Positions 1 to 8,847 are shown, numbered from the stretch's first letter. The stretch: 64,000 nucleotides of DNA from Flavicella sediminum (GCF_006381105.1 NZ_VDET01000007.1:310001-374000), one strand, 5' to 3'. The notes: generated by a model not told the origin, from the sequence alone. Translations and numbers: made by a program.

Positions 1-44
1 ATGAACAAATTTTTGCTTTCTTCAAAAGGTAAAAATATTTTCAT
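1..44 (-). CDS. Start of an unidentified gene of the glycan operon (partial)
   Basis: Only the first 14 codons lie in the window, reading MKIFLPFEESKNLF from an ATG at 44. It is 62 bases downstream of the preceding glycosyltransferase on the same strand, and the other ATG in this gap (98) runs into a stop after four codons. The opening MKIF is common in glycosyltransferases and other glycan-locus proteins, but too little is visible to assign a family. It is called because position, strand and an open frame to the window edge all fit an operon member. Confidence 0.4.
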   Translation of the reverse strand, partial: MKIFLPFEESKNLF

Positions 45-106
45 TGAGTCTATATTGATACAGCTGTATCTTATGATATTATTTTATTTATCAACCATTC
101 CCTTGG

Positions 107-1009
107 TTATTTTGAAATCATGTATTTTAATTTTCCAAGGAATTTGTATGTAAAAACCTCTCTAAAAAACCAAAAATGACTAACTAAAAACCAAAAATAA
201 TCATTTCTAAGATGTGTAAATATGCGTCGTTTTGAATTTCTTACATAGATATTTTCTTTTTCTTTAAAAAAGGAACGCATATGATTTTCTGTTAACTGCC
301 AACTCAATACCAAACTAGCCAATTTAGGACGTTCATAAACACTCAAACTATTTTCTGTTTTACGATAATATCCAAGTGTGTCTGGAGTAAAAATAATTTT
401 CTCGGTTTTCAGAAAAATTCTTGCAAAAAACTCTCCATCATCATTCAAAGACAGTCTTTCATCCCACATACCTGCTGCATCCAATAAACGCCTATTGATC
501 ATGTTACAAACAGGAGGTATATATGAATTACTTTCCCCTAAATTTTCAAGAAATTTTAATCCAGGAGAAAAGTTTTTATAATACGTCATGTTTGTCTTTA
601 TTTCCGCTTTTCGTATAGAATCTGAAAAAACCGCCCATCTACAAATACTTGCTGTATAAGGAGATTCATTTACCAAGTCTTCATATTGAAGTTTTATATT
701 ATTGGCATCGATAAGATCATCTGAATCTAAAAATTTAATAAAAGCTCCTCTTGAATTCATAATTCCTAAATTTCTTGAGGCACTGGCACCTTTTACATCA
801 CCAACATTTTTTTCAATAAATACAAATCTCGAATCTTTTTTACAATAGTCAGATACTATTTCATTTGTCTCATCAGTAGAAAAATCGTCTACAATGACAC
901 ATTCCCAATTAGCAAATGATTGACTTAGCACACAATCTAGGGTTTCACGTATGACATAAGCTCTATTGTAGGTAGGTATGATTATAGAAACTGCAGGTAC
1001 ATTGTTCAT
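107..1009 (-). CDS. Glycosyltransferase family 2 (GT-A fold)
   Basis: Predicted inverting glycosyltransferase of 300 residues that moves a sugar from a nucleotide donor onto a growing glycan at the inner face of the cytoplasmic membrane. The N-terminal GT-A domain shows IPTYNR at about residues 11-16, the nucleotide-binding VDDFSTDET near 40-48 and the metal-binding DSDD near 94-97. The C-terminal third is basic and aromatic-rich with no clear transmembrane helix, so membrane attachment is probably peripheral. It starts two bases after the stop of the upstream glycosyltransferase, which places it in the operon that includes the ABC glycan exporter. Donor and acceptor cannot be read from sequence. 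The family call is firm. Confidence 0.9.
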   Translation of the reverse strand: MNNVPAVSIIIPTYNRAYVIRETLDCVLSQSFANWECVIVDDFSTDETNEIVSDYCKKDSRFVFIEKNVGDVKGASASRNLGIMNSRGAFIKFLDSDDLIDANNIKLQYEDLVNESPYTASICRWAVFSDSIRKAEIKTNMTYYKNFSPGLKFLENLGESNSYIPPVCNMINRRLLDAAGMWDERLSLNDDGEFFARIFLKTEKIIFTPDTLGYYRKTENSLSVYERPKLASLVLSWQLTENHMRSFFKEKENIYVRNSKRRIFTHLRNDYFWFLVSHFWFFREVFTYKFLGKLKYMISK

Positions 1010-1011
1010 GA

Positions 1012-1932
1012 TTATTTTTTTATTTTAAAAGCAGCAATCATTCTTTTAATCAATAGCTTATTATTTTTAATACTAAAATAACTTTTAGATTTCATATACA
1101 ATACAAACAATTCATTGACAGGTACCGTATATTCTTGAAACAAAATCCTCCAGCTTCTTTGCATTTCACCTATATAATGTTGTGCACTTGTGGCATCTCC
1201 CGTTTTATAAAAATACTGATGCATTAAAAAAAAGGTTTGAAACTTCTTTTTAAATTTCTCACACTCATCAATCATACTCCACACTCCCCTAGAATGCACT
1301 CTATAAACATCGTCTTTTACATCCGTTGTAAAATAGCCTTTTCCATGATTCCCTAACAGGGCAATTAAAAAAGTATCTCCATTTGAAACAAGAAAAAATT
1401 CTTTTGGAAATTCATTTATTACATTTTTAAACATGACCGTAAGCGTCAACAAAAAGGCTCCATTTTTAAGTTCTTGTCCTGAATAGGACCTGTTCTTAGT
1501 TAACTTTAATTGCTTTGCTTTCACAAGATCCCCCTTTTCATTGATCAACTTAGCATTGTGAGAAGTAATCACATATTCCGGATTTGCTTCTAAAAAAGCT
1601 ACTTGTTTTTGTAATTTTAAAGGGTCACACCAATAATCATCGCCATCACATAAAGCAATGTATTTTCCTTTGGCTTTTTGGAGACAATGTTTCCAAGGTT
1701 TGTCTCCTTTAGAATAAATATTTTCTTTTTGAAATATCGTTTTAATAAGGTTTGGATATTTGTCTACGTAGCTCTTTATGACTGCTTGGGTAGTATCTGT
1801 AGACGCATCATCATGAATAATTATTTCAATGTCAAAATCATGTTTTTGCATTAAAAAACTCTCAATCGCTTGCCCTATATATTTTTCTTGATTGAAAGCG
1901 ACGCATACCACCGAAACCATTATTTTTTCCAT
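1012..1932 (-). CDS. Glycosyltransferase family 2 (GT-A fold)
   Basis: Second GT2 enzyme of the glycan locus, 306 residues. Motifs: VSVVCVAFNQEKYI at the N terminus, the nucleotide-binding HDDASTDTT near residues 40-48, and DGDDYW near 95-100, where the acidic pair would bind the divalent metal and donor diphosphate. DGDDYW is common in capsule and O-antigen GT2 enzymes. Its ATG overlaps the stop of the upstream ATP-grasp gene by one base (TAATG), so translation is probably coupled. It is only distantly similar to the next GT2, so the two probably make different linkages in one repeat unit. Sugar specificity is unknown. Confidence 0.9.
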   Translation of the reverse strand: MEKIMVSVVCVAFNQEKYIGQAIESFLMQKHDFDIEIIIHDDASTDTTQAVIKSYVDKYPNLIKTIFQKENIYSKGDKPWKHCLQKAKGKYIALCDGDDYWCDPLKLQKQVAFLEANPEYVITSHNAKLINEKGDLVKAKQLKLTKNRSYSGQELKNGAFLLTLTVMFKNVINEFPKEFFLVSNGDTFLIALLGNHGKGYFTTDVKDDVYRVHSRGVWSMIDECEKFKKKFQTFFLMHQYFYKTGDATSAQHYIGEMQRSWRILFQEYTVPVNELFVLYMKSKSYFSIKNNKLLIKRMIAAFKIKK

Positions 1933-2933
1933 TAGATAATATCTATATTTTTATAATGCGTTTTGTATGAAATAGCTTTGCTTTCTAAGGAAATTTCATT
2001 CCCTAATTGCCATGCAACTATTGCTTTCGGTAAATTTACGCCTGCTATATGCGCAAAAGGATAGCCGCCGCCAAACCTAGCATTCATTTCTAAAACTTTG
2101 TAATTAGTGCCATCAAACAACACGTCAACATCTAAATTGGCTACATGTTTTAGCGTTTTTCCTAATTTACTTCCCAAATTTTGCAAAGCTTCGTTTTCCA
2201 CTAACCTTGCTATATCTGTTTCACCAGAACGCATTTCAATTTTTAACTTCGAATAAGTATTTACATAGTCACCCTGCAAATTATTTATCACATCCAGCCC
2301 AAATTCCTCTCCAACAATCATTTCCTGAATCAGCACCATTTCATTAGGAGTTAATTTGGATTCAAATTTTAAATAGCTGTTTTCAATTTCTTTTTTTATA
2401 TACTCATAAAAAAAGAGTAATTCTTCTTTGGTTTCGGCTTTATAAACCCCAATAGAGCCCATGCCCCATCTTGGCTTTACGATTAAAGGAAAGTTTAGTT
2501 TTTTAGCTTTTATATTGTCCAATACTTCAACAATATCTAAAAAAGTTTTTGGGGTATCAAAATCATTTTTCAATAAAAATAGATAAGACAACCATTTATC
2601 GTTACACATTTCAACAATTTCTGGTTCAGAAACTAAGATTCGTATGCCTTTTTCTTTGAATTTGTTTTTTACTTTCGACAAGACCAATAGGTCGATATCA
2701 AAAAGAGGAATTAAAATTTTTATTTCATGCTGAATGCAATAGCGAATTAATTCTGGAATATACGTATCACAATAAATACGAGGACTCACAAAAGTAGCAT
2801 CTGCAAATTGAAAACCGGCACAGGTTTCATAAGAATTTGAGACATGTACTTTACCCCCCAATTTTTTAAGCGCCTCTTTAAAGTAGGTTACCAAATACCC
2901 TCTTCTTCCAACACTTGTTAAAAGTATATTCAT
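1932..2933 (-). CDS. ATP-grasp ligase, CarB/PylC-like
   Basis: Protein of 333 residues with an ATP-grasp arrangement: an N-terminal pre-ATP domain starting MNILLTSVGRRGYL, a central ATP-binding part with FPLIVKPRWGMGSIGV near residues 148-163 (the glycine-rich loop), and VLEMNARFGGGYPF near 280-293, which carries the metal-binding Glu/Asn pair. The family joins a carboxylate to an amine or similar nucleophile through an acyl-phosphate and makes amides or peptides. In a glycan locus it could attach an amino acid to an amino sugar, which is inference from context. It lies seven bases after the methyltransferase gene and overlaps the next glycosyltransferase by one base. The substrate is not identifiable. 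Confidence 0.82.
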   Translation of the reverse strand: MNILLTSVGRRGYLVTYFKEALKKLGGKVHVSNSYETCAGFQFADATFVSPRIYCDTYIPELIRYCIQHEIKILIPLFDIDLLVLSKVKNKFKEKGIRILVSEPEIVEMCNDKWLSYLFLLKNDFDTPKTFLDIVEVLDNIKAKKLNFPLIVKPRWGMGSIGVYKAETKEELLFFYEYIKKEIENSYLKFESKLTPNEMVLIQEMIVGEEFGLDVINNLQGDYVNTYSKLKIEMRSGETDIARLVENEALQNLGSKLGKTLKHVANLDVDVLFDGTNYKVLEMNARFGGGYPFAHIAGVNLPKAIVAWQLGNEISLESKAISYKTHYKNIDII

Positions 2934-2940
2934 AGAAGCC

Positions 2941-3624
2941 TTATATTTTAAAGTATTTTGAAAACTCAGTTTGCGGATGTAAAGATTTTATATAATCTTC
3001 TTTATACACATGAACCGTAAATTCATAAAGTGCATAATTGTGTTTTATTTCAAAAAACCTACTCAAGTCGTCATTGATAAAATTTAATAATTTCGGTAAG
3101 TTTGCGTAGTATACCTGTGTTTGATAAAAATCGACAAAAGGAGAAATGAAATTAAAACTTATTCCTTTTTTACACATTTTAAACGCGTTCTTCAATATGT
3201 TTTGACTGAACAACTCCCATTCTTTGATGGTGTTTTCTCTTCTTTGATGAAAGACACCACTGATGAGTACATAATCGTAAGAATCTTCAAAACTTGATTC
3301 TGCAACATCACGATGGTAAAATTTATTTTCTGGAAATCTTGCCTTTGCTTCTGCTACATATTCTTCTAATATTTCTGAGCCACTGTAGGTAATTTCTTGA
3401 TCAACGAATTTATTTTGAATATAAAAATTCATATCCGCAACGCCCATACCTACTTCATGAACGGTAAGATCTGTTTGATCGTCTTTAAAAACATTGCAAA
3501 CATTTTTAAACCTTATTTTTTTATGTTCCAAAGATTCTGAACTAACAGCCATAGGCGTGCCTTTATGCTTCGTATAAAGTTCTCTGTAGATCGCTTCTTG
3601 GTTTTTCCTTGTAGGATTATTCAT
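2941..3624 (-). CDS. Predicted SAM-dependent methyltransferase
   Basis: Protein of 227 residues with a class I methyltransferase pattern. The motif I region reads VHEVGMGVADM near residues 54-64 (a variant of E/DxGxGxG), followed by an acidic strand end in YSGSEI near 80-85 and DYVLISGVFH near 115-124 as the motif IV/post-IV region. No membrane segment is visible. Its start overlaps the end of the upstream formyltransferase gene by eight bases, so the two are probably translated together. In this setting it may methylate a sugar or lipid-linked glycan. A methyl or other terminal cap would fit ABC-type export, where chain ends are often modified, but this is inference. Confidence 0.7.
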   Translation of the reverse strand: MNNPTRKNQEAIYRELYTKHKGTPMAVSSESLEHKKIRFKNVCNVFKDDQTDLTVHEVGMGVADMNFYIQNKFVDQEITYSGSEILEEYVAEAKARFPENKFYHRDVAESSFEDSYDYVLISGVFHQRRENTIKEWELFSQNILKNAFKMCKKGISFNFISPFVDFYQTQVYYANLPKLLNFINDDLSRFFEIKHNYALYEFTVHVYKEDYIKSLHPQTEFSKYFKI

Positions 3625-4687
3625 TTGAAAATCTTTTATTTATCTGTTCTTTTAAAATCCTTTTCGGATTCAACGCTCTATGCGTAAGCGATTTATTTGC
3701 TTCGTATTTTTGAATTTGGCATACTTCTAACAAATATTCTGATGAATTTTTCGTCAGCGCTAAATTTTTATTTGCCAATTCTACCCAATACAACTCATCT
3801 GTTTCAAAAGTACTCGCTGTTGTTTTTTCTAATACTCTTGTTTTTCGTAAAAAATACGTTTGTCCATTTATATAAATAATGGGACCAAGGTATTTATAAT
3901 GCTCTTGCGTACATGATAACACAAAAAAATGAATTTCTTTTAATGTTTGGCTCCAATCTACAAAAAGTTTTTTCTCATCCCATCGCCATCGTTTAAAATA
4001 ATTATAATATTTTGGGTTGTGTTCAACGACATTGGAACTTAAAATTTTTCTTTCAACTTTTATTTTATGCAATAATTCTACCATAATATCGGCACCAATC
4101 TCACCTAATTTATAAAATAGTTGTTGCGGACCAATAGTATGTAGCTTTCCTAATTGCAATTCTTTTTGGGCCAACATGCCTCCAGTATCAAACTTTCCAT
4201 CTACATAATGTATGGTGGATCCAGATTTTTCAATACCGTGTAAAACTTGCCAACGGGTAATAGAAGTTCCTCTAAATTCGGGCAATAAAGAAGGATGTGT
4301 ATTGATACAACCATAAATGGGATAGGAATATACTCTTTCAGGAATCAGTTCGTGCCAACCGCCCCCTAACACAATAATTTCTGGGTTCAATTCTTTTAAT
4401 GCCTCATAAAAAGCATCACTTTTTATTGATTTTGAATAAATTATATTTAATTTATTTTTTTTCGCTAAACTTTCTTCTGAATTGAAATTCTTCAACCTAG
4501 AAAAACCATAATATTTGGATTGTAAATAATACTGAAGCTTGTAAAAAAAACGATAAAAAGAATTTCTTAGTTTGTCATCATCCTCATGAAGCAAAATTCC
4601 TGAAATATCAAATCCTTCTTCTAACAACCTTTTCAGAATTAGATAGCCGCTATGGTTAAAATGTCTTGTTACGTATAATATTTTCAT
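3617..4687 (-). CDS. Formyltransferase family protein (sugar N-formyltransferase-like)
   Basis: Protein of 356 residues with a formyltransferase domain like those of methionyl-tRNA and sugar-amine formyltransferases, which use N10-formyl-tetrahydrofolate. The active-site core is present: NTHPSLLPEFRG near residues 128-139 gives the catalytic Asn and His and the SLLPxxRG loop, and FDTGGML near 166-172 gives the catalytic Asp. The 120-residue N-terminal part is longer than in Fmt, and the C-terminal 120 residues do not look like the Fmt OB fold. It overlaps both neighbours (8 bases downstream, 4 upstream). The likely role is formylation of an amino sugar. A house-keeping Fmt is unlikely given the context. 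Confidence 0.8.
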   Translation of the reverse strand: MKILYVTRHFNHSGYLILKRLLEEGFDISGILLHEDDDKLRNSFYRFFYKLQYYLQSKYYGFSRLKNFNSEESLAKKNKLNIIYSKSIKSDAFYEALKELNPEIIVLGGGWHELIPERVYSYPIYGCINTHPSLLPEFRGTSITRWQVLHGIEKSGSTIHYVDGKFDTGGMLAQKELQLGKLHTIGPQQLFYKLGEIGADIMVELLHKIKVERKILSSNVVEHNPKYYNYFKRWRWDEKKLFVDWSQTLKEIHFFVLSCTQEHYKYLGPIIYINGQTYFLRKTRVLEKTTASTFETDELYWVELANKNLALTKNSSEYLLEVCQIQKYEANKSLTHRALNPKRILKEQINKRFSNE

Positions 4688-5556
4688 TTACTTTTTTTAA
4701 AATCAAACCATTTATTTGGTAAAAAACAAATCCCCAACAAAAAAGCCGTTTGCATAAAACCTGCCACACCACACATATATAAAAACAAATGCATTAAAAC
4801 TAATGACGTAACAACGATAACGGTATATTTTCTAGTGAATAGCATCACAACTGTAGAAAGTTCTAATAAAACTGCAAAAACCGACAAAGCTAAAAAAATA
4901 ATGGACGGTTCTGAATAATCAAAAAAAGGTTTTCCAAAAATAAAATGAAAAGGACTTTCTAAATATCTATTGTAAATAATTGCTCTAGAGGTCTCACCAT
5001 TGACCCAAATTAAAAATTTACGCAGTGGCAAAATTTTTGAAATACCAGCAAAAAAATAAATATAAACAAACCATGCCAAAATCAATTCTCGTGGCCAAGT
5101 GTATTTAGTGCTATTCTCAACACTTCTTTTATGAATTAAACTATCCAATGATAAAACATCTGAGGGTTTACTAAACGATAAAACAACTAATGGAAACCAA
5201 CAGTACAACCAATGAATTGGCACATCAGTATGTTTGTAAAAAAAACTAAACAATAATAAAAAAGATACCGTTAGAATTTTAGTTACATATTTTGTAAAAA
5301 GTCCTAAACTCAACAAAAAGGCAAATAGTACGGTAGAAATTCTTAATCCAAGGATACAATAATCTGCTATAAAATTCTGAACTGCTTTTGGCATTAAAAC
5401 ATGAACACCTAATGGTCTATCAATAACCAACAACAAATCAAATACAGATCCTGTAACGGCATATATGATATAGAACCCCAGCAATATTCTAAATACGGCC
5501 AATTGGCACGGATTACTCGGGAGATTCATTCTATTAAAAAAATTCATGTGAAGCAT
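4684..5556 (-). CDS. HTTM-like polytopic membrane protein (copy B)
   Basis: Protein of 290 residues, mostly hydrophobic, with about six to eight transmembrane segments. It resembles the HTTM family, bacterial relatives of vitamin K-dependent gamma-carboxylase. An LAVFRILLGFYIIY first helix is followed by a loop with PLGVHVLMP, a central FYKHTDVPIHWLYCW stretch, then FSKPSDVLSLDSL, and a YIYFFAGISKI helix before a W..G loop. HTTM function in bacteria is largely unknown. Its ATG directly abuts the stop of the 232-residue partner gene and its end overlaps the formyltransferase start by four bases. The same partner-then-HTTM order occurs just upstream (6252-7534). The family is recognised by pattern only. 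Confidence 0.62.
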   Translation of the reverse strand: MLHMNFFNRMNLPSNPCQLAVFRILLGFYIIYAVTGSVFDLLLVIDRPLGVHVLMPKAVQNFIADYCILGLRISTVLFAFLLSLGLFTKYVTKILTVSFLLLFSFFYKHTDVPIHWLYCWFPLVVLSFSKPSDVLSLDSLIHKRSVENSTKYTWPRELILAWFVYIYFFAGISKILPLRKFLIWVNGETSRAIIYNRYLESPFHFIFGKPFFDYSEPSIIFLALSVFAVLLELSTVVMLFTRKYTVIVVTSLVLMHLFLYMCGVAGFMQTAFLLGICFLPNKWFDFKKSK

Positions 5557-6255
5557 TTATTTTAAATATTCAGGAATGTACAACTCATCATAATACTTGG
5601 CAATATTCCTTTCTGTTTTAAAAGTACGATCGTTAAATGTCTCAAAAAAAACATTTTTTGTAAAAAAGTCAACTGTTAAAACCCCTATTTTAATTGTATC
5701 CGTTTCATTTATTTTATGATTGTCTAACAACGCTTCCTTTAAAAAGTAAAAATTCTCTTTTTTACCTCTATTGTGATAACTTGCCGAAAAAGTATAATCT
5801 TGATTATATCTCCAACCTAAGAGATTGTTTCCAAAAGGTGTATGTTCAGACCTAAGGTTGATAATTTTCACTTCATCATCTTTCTTAAAATAATAAAAAG
5901 CCTTTGAATAAATTTTATCATTTGTATGTGCTCTAGTAGCCCATTTAAACATACCTACATCCGCAAATGGATAATATGTTTCTCCAATCATCAAGCAAAA
6001 AAATTGCACTATAGCGATTGTGTACACAATGTATCTCAATTTTTGAGGAACAATAGAAAACTTTTCTTTAAAAAACTTACCATACTTTTTTAAGGCTACT
6101 CGTTCCTTAAAAATGGATATGATTAAAATAATTGAAAAAATAAGTAGTGGTGTATTAATTTTATCAAAAATATTTTTGTGGTACTTAAAAACGGATTGAT
6201 ATACGTTTGAAAGCACTAGAATTAATAGAAAAAATTGAAATAAAACATTTTTCAT
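5557..6255 (-). CDS. Membrane-anchored partner of HTTM-like protein (copy B)
   Basis: Protein of 232 residues of unknown function. Three hydrophobic segments (about residues 4-22, 34-50 and 74-93) precede a soluble C-terminal domain of about 135 residues that should lie outside the cytoplasm. Just after the last helix comes YYPFADVGMFKWAT. This matches the aromatic-Pro/Asn-aromatic-x-Met-aromatic signature typical of small proteins encoded next to HTTM genes. The 118-residue gene at 7178-7534 has a comparable helix followed by YFNWSMYHIHAT. It overlaps the upstream gene by four bases and abuts the downstream one, so it is probably made in step with the HTTM-like protein. Confidence 0.62.
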   Translation of the reverse strand: MKNVLFQFFLLILVLSNVYQSVFKYHKNIFDKINTPLLIFSIILIISIFKERVALKKYGKFFKEKFSIVPQKLRYIVYTIAIVQFFCLMIGETYYPFADVGMFKWATRAHTNDKIYSKAFYYFKKDDEVKIINLRSEHTPFGNNLLGWRYNQDYTFSASYHNRGKKENFYFLKEALLDNHKINETDTIKIGVLTVDFFTKNVFFETFNDRTFKTERNIAKYYDELYIPEYLK

Positions 6256-7199
6256 TCGCTTAGTATATTTTTATTTGAATTAAAATATTTTGATAATTTA
6301 AATACATCCTTAAAACTACTTGGAACAAGAATCAACACAAACAAAAAGAGAATTAGCTGCTTAAATTCTAGTGTCATAAGCTCTGTGTTTATTGACAAAA
6401 GAGCTACAAAAAATGTAAACATTACTTTGTTGTAAATAAATGAAGGTCGCTTATGTTTCCCTATTTGATTGGCAGTATCAGGTGTTAATGAATAATAAAC
6501 AACCAAGATAACAACTAAAAATATTCCAAAAAACTGCTCCATAAAAATTGTTGTAAAAAAATGAAAAAGTAAACCTATAACAATTCCATAAATTCTTGTT
6601 CTCTTAAATAAAAAGCTAACACATAATATAAATTCTGTTGCAATTGCAAGGATCGTAAACAGCCATACTAAAAACTCTTTACTAAACAATTTCAGAAGTT
6701 CTTTAAAGATAACTTGATTTTCAAAAAAAGAATCTATAAACCCTCCTGAAACCCAAGATTTAAGATATATCTTATCTAAAAATGCCCCAAAATAAATAAT
6801 AGCTAGTTGAATTGCAATATACTTGGACTTACCTCCTGACAAACCCATTATTATTAAAAATATTGCCGCAGCTGCTAAGTTAAAAGAATAGAGTAAATCT
6901 GATAAAAAAATACAGACAATTAACAAAAAACCTGTCAGTGTTGAAAACAGATATTTTTTGTAGGAAAAAATGATTGCTATTGAAAATAATAAAAATAGGC
7001 CTTGAGTTATTTTTCGTAAAGGAAAGCTCTTTAAGAACAGTTCCAAATCTGGAAATACACAAATATAAACAGTCCCCAAATCTCTCCATTGCATGCTAAA
7101 TAGCAAAGATATTATCAATAGAAAAACAGCAAAAGATATTCTTCCCTGCTCATTATTCGGTAGAAGTATATATTCTTTTATTTGTTTTGCCATTCCCAT
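6252..7199 (-). CDS. HTTM-like polytopic membrane protein (copy A)
   Basis: Protein of 315 residues with about eight hydrophobic segments and the same landmarks as copy B. LAIIYFGAFLDKIYLKSW followed by a Gly-rich turn matches YIYFFAGISKILPLRKFLIW in copy B, and both continue into a loop and further helices. It lacks the basic LSLDSL loop of copy B, so the copies have diverged. Its ATG lies inside the end of the 118-residue gene (22-base overlap) and its end overlaps the next gene by four bases. The HTTM assignment rests on pattern recognition. A generic DoxX-type or unassigned membrane protein is the alternative. Confidence 0.55.
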   Translation of the reverse strand: MGMAKQIKEYILLPNNEQGRISFAVFLLIISLLFSMQWRDLGTVYICVFPDLELFLKSFPLRKITQGLFLLFSIAIIFSYKKYLFSTLTGFLLIVCIFLSDLLYSFNLAAAAIFLIIMGLSGGKSKYIAIQLAIIYFGAFLDKIYLKSWVSGGFIDSFFENQVIFKELLKLFSKEFLVWLFTILAIATEFILCVSFLFKRTRIYGIVIGLLFHFFTTIFMEQFFGIFLVVILVVYYSLTPDTANQIGKHKRPSFIYNKVMFTFFVALLSINTELMTLEFKQLILFLFVLILVPSSFKDVFKLSKYFNSNKNILSE

Positions 7200-7534
7200 T
7201 TTTTCACTCCAGACTTATTCTCGTTAAAAATCAATACCACCTTCGTAACATCATCTTTCCCGTAAATTTCTTCTCTATTAATAATTTTTCTTTTTATATG
7301 ACCAATAGATCTATATTCTTCACCATTTTTATATAATTTATAACGCCTATAAATACTCCCTGCATCCAATATCGTGTCATTTACAGAAACATCTAATTTA
7401 TATGTAGCATGAATATGATACATAGACCAATTAAAATATTTGATTTCCTTATTTAATAAAAAGAAAATAAGACAAACCTGTATAAAACAAATACTGTAAA
7501 TCGCTATTTTTTTTATTTTAGAATATTTCATCAA
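7178..7534 (-). CDS. Small membrane-anchored protein, HTTM partner (copy A)
   Basis: Protein of 118 residues with one transmembrane segment (about residues 9-27) after a basic N terminus, so the remaining 90 residues should be extracytoplasmic. After the helix comes KYFNWSMYHIHATYKLDVSV, similar in layout to the motif after the last helix of the 232-residue protein at 5557-6255. It is the first gene of the two HTTM-like pairs, 63 bases after the ABC transporter ATPase, and overlaps the next gene by 22 bases. No enzyme motif is seen. Function unknown; a structural or substrate-presenting partner is a guess from the context. Confidence 0.6.
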   Translation of the reverse strand: MMKYSKIKKIAIYSICFIQVCLIFFLLNKEIKYFNWSMYHIHATYKLDVSVNDTILDAGSIYRRYKLYKNGEEYRSIGHIKRKIINREEIYGKDDVTKVVLIFNENKSGVKKWEWQNK

Positions 7535-7597
7535 ATCTTCCCATTAACCACAATCATTAATTTTATTTACTTTAATTAAAAGAACAGTTTACAGCAG

Positions 7598-8845
7598 TTA
7601 TTCCCACTTAAATTGAGGCCTAATGTACCCTGGTTCTTTGCCCATATAAGTTCCTAACTCTCTTTTCCGATCTATAATATTAAACATGGCAATATCTTTT
7701 TCTATAAATACCGCTTTGCTTCTGTTTTTAATTAAGAAGAAGGACAAAAAGTATTGACCCGATTGAAAGAATAATTTTGGAAAATGACATTTTACAATAT
7801 TCTCTCCCTGTACCAAGTTCAAATAATTGCTACTACTAAAAGAAAACATGGTTTCTCCTAATTCATTCGACAAATGATACGTGATATGGTAGGTATCTTC
7901 TTTTACGTTTTTTAAATCTAAATTTGTAATTAATGTTAGGTCGTCATCTTCTACAAGCTTATCTTTATTTGTACTTGATACGACTTCCAATGTATTTAAT
8001 TTGAAAACTTCATTTTCATATTTACCAGATTTAAACTGCTGTTTGCCGGCATTTTTCCCTAAATAATAACTAATAGCAACATCTACATTCGCATCTAATG
8101 AAACACTTCCATTTTCTAGTACAATAGCACGATCACACAAACTTTTTACAGAAGCCATATTATGACTCACAAATAAAACTGTTCGTCCGCCTACATTGGA
8201 TATATCTTTCATTTTACCAATGGCTTTCTTTTGAAATTCTGCATCTCCTACTGCCAAAACTTCATCCACAACCAAAATATCTGGTTCTAAAAAAGCAGCA
8301 ACAGCAAAAGCCAAACGCACCTTCATTCCTGAAGAATACCGTTTAACAGGGGTATCAATATAGCGCGTACATCCAGAAAACTCAACGATTTCATCCAATT
8401 TTAAACCAATTTCCTTTTTGGTCATTCCTAAAATAGCTCCGTTTAAAAACACATTTTCTTTCCCCGTCATTTCAGGATGAAATCCTGTACCTACCTCTAA
8501 TAAAGAAGCAATTCTTCCTCTAGATTTGATGCTTCCAGTAGTTGGCCCAGTAACTTTAGATAAGATTTTCAACAAGGTAGATTTTCCTGCTCCATTTTTC
8601 CCAACAATACCTAAAACCTCCCCTTTTCTTACTTCAAAACTAATGTCTTTTAAGGCCCAAACATATTCCGAATCGCCTTTTACAGCTCTATCGTTAGATT
8701 CACCAATTTTTAAATAAGGATCCTCTTTTCCTCTAATTTTAGAAAGAAAACGATTTAAATCGTGACTAATAGTTCCTGTTCCTACAGTTCCTAAACGATA
8801 TTGTTTCGATAAATTTTCGATTTTTAATATGATTTCTTTTGCCAT
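7598..8845 (-). CDS. ABC transporter ATPase for polysaccharide export (Wzt/TagH-like)
   Basis: ATP-binding subunit of 415 residues for an ABC-2 exporter of lipid-linked glycan. The ATPase domain (about 1-260) shows Walker A GKNGAGKST near 85-93, signature YSSGMKVRL near 168-176, Walker B ILVVDE near 189-194 and the H-loop in VLFVSHN. Residues of about 270-415 form a separate C-terminal domain of beta character. In Wzt proteins such a domain binds the finished, capped chain and sets export specificity, so this transporter probably selects its own glycan. The gene starts two bases after the permease gene. In the family, ATPase and permease act as 2+2 complexes in the inner membrane. Confidence 0.92.
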   Translation of the reverse strand: MAKEIILKIENLSKQYRLGTVGTGTISHDLNRFLSKIRGKEDPYLKIGESNDRAVKGDSEYVWALKDISFEVRKGEVLGIVGKNGAGKSTLLKILSKVTGPTTGSIKSRGRIASLLEVGTGFHPEMTGKENVFLNGAILGMTKKEIGLKLDEIVEFSGCTRYIDTPVKRYSSGMKVRLAFAVAAFLEPDILVVDEVLAVGDAEFQKKAIGKMKDISNVGGRTVLFVSHNMASVKSLCDRAIVLENGSVSLDANVDVAISYYLGKNAGKQQFKSGKYENEVFKLNTLEVVSSTNKDKLVEDDDLTLITNLDLKNVKEDTYHITYHLSNELGETMFSFSSSNYLNLVQGENIVKCHFPKLFFQSGQYFLSFFLIKNRSKAVFIEKDIAMFNIIDRKRELGTYMGKEPGYIRPQFKWE

Positions 8846-8847
8846 CT

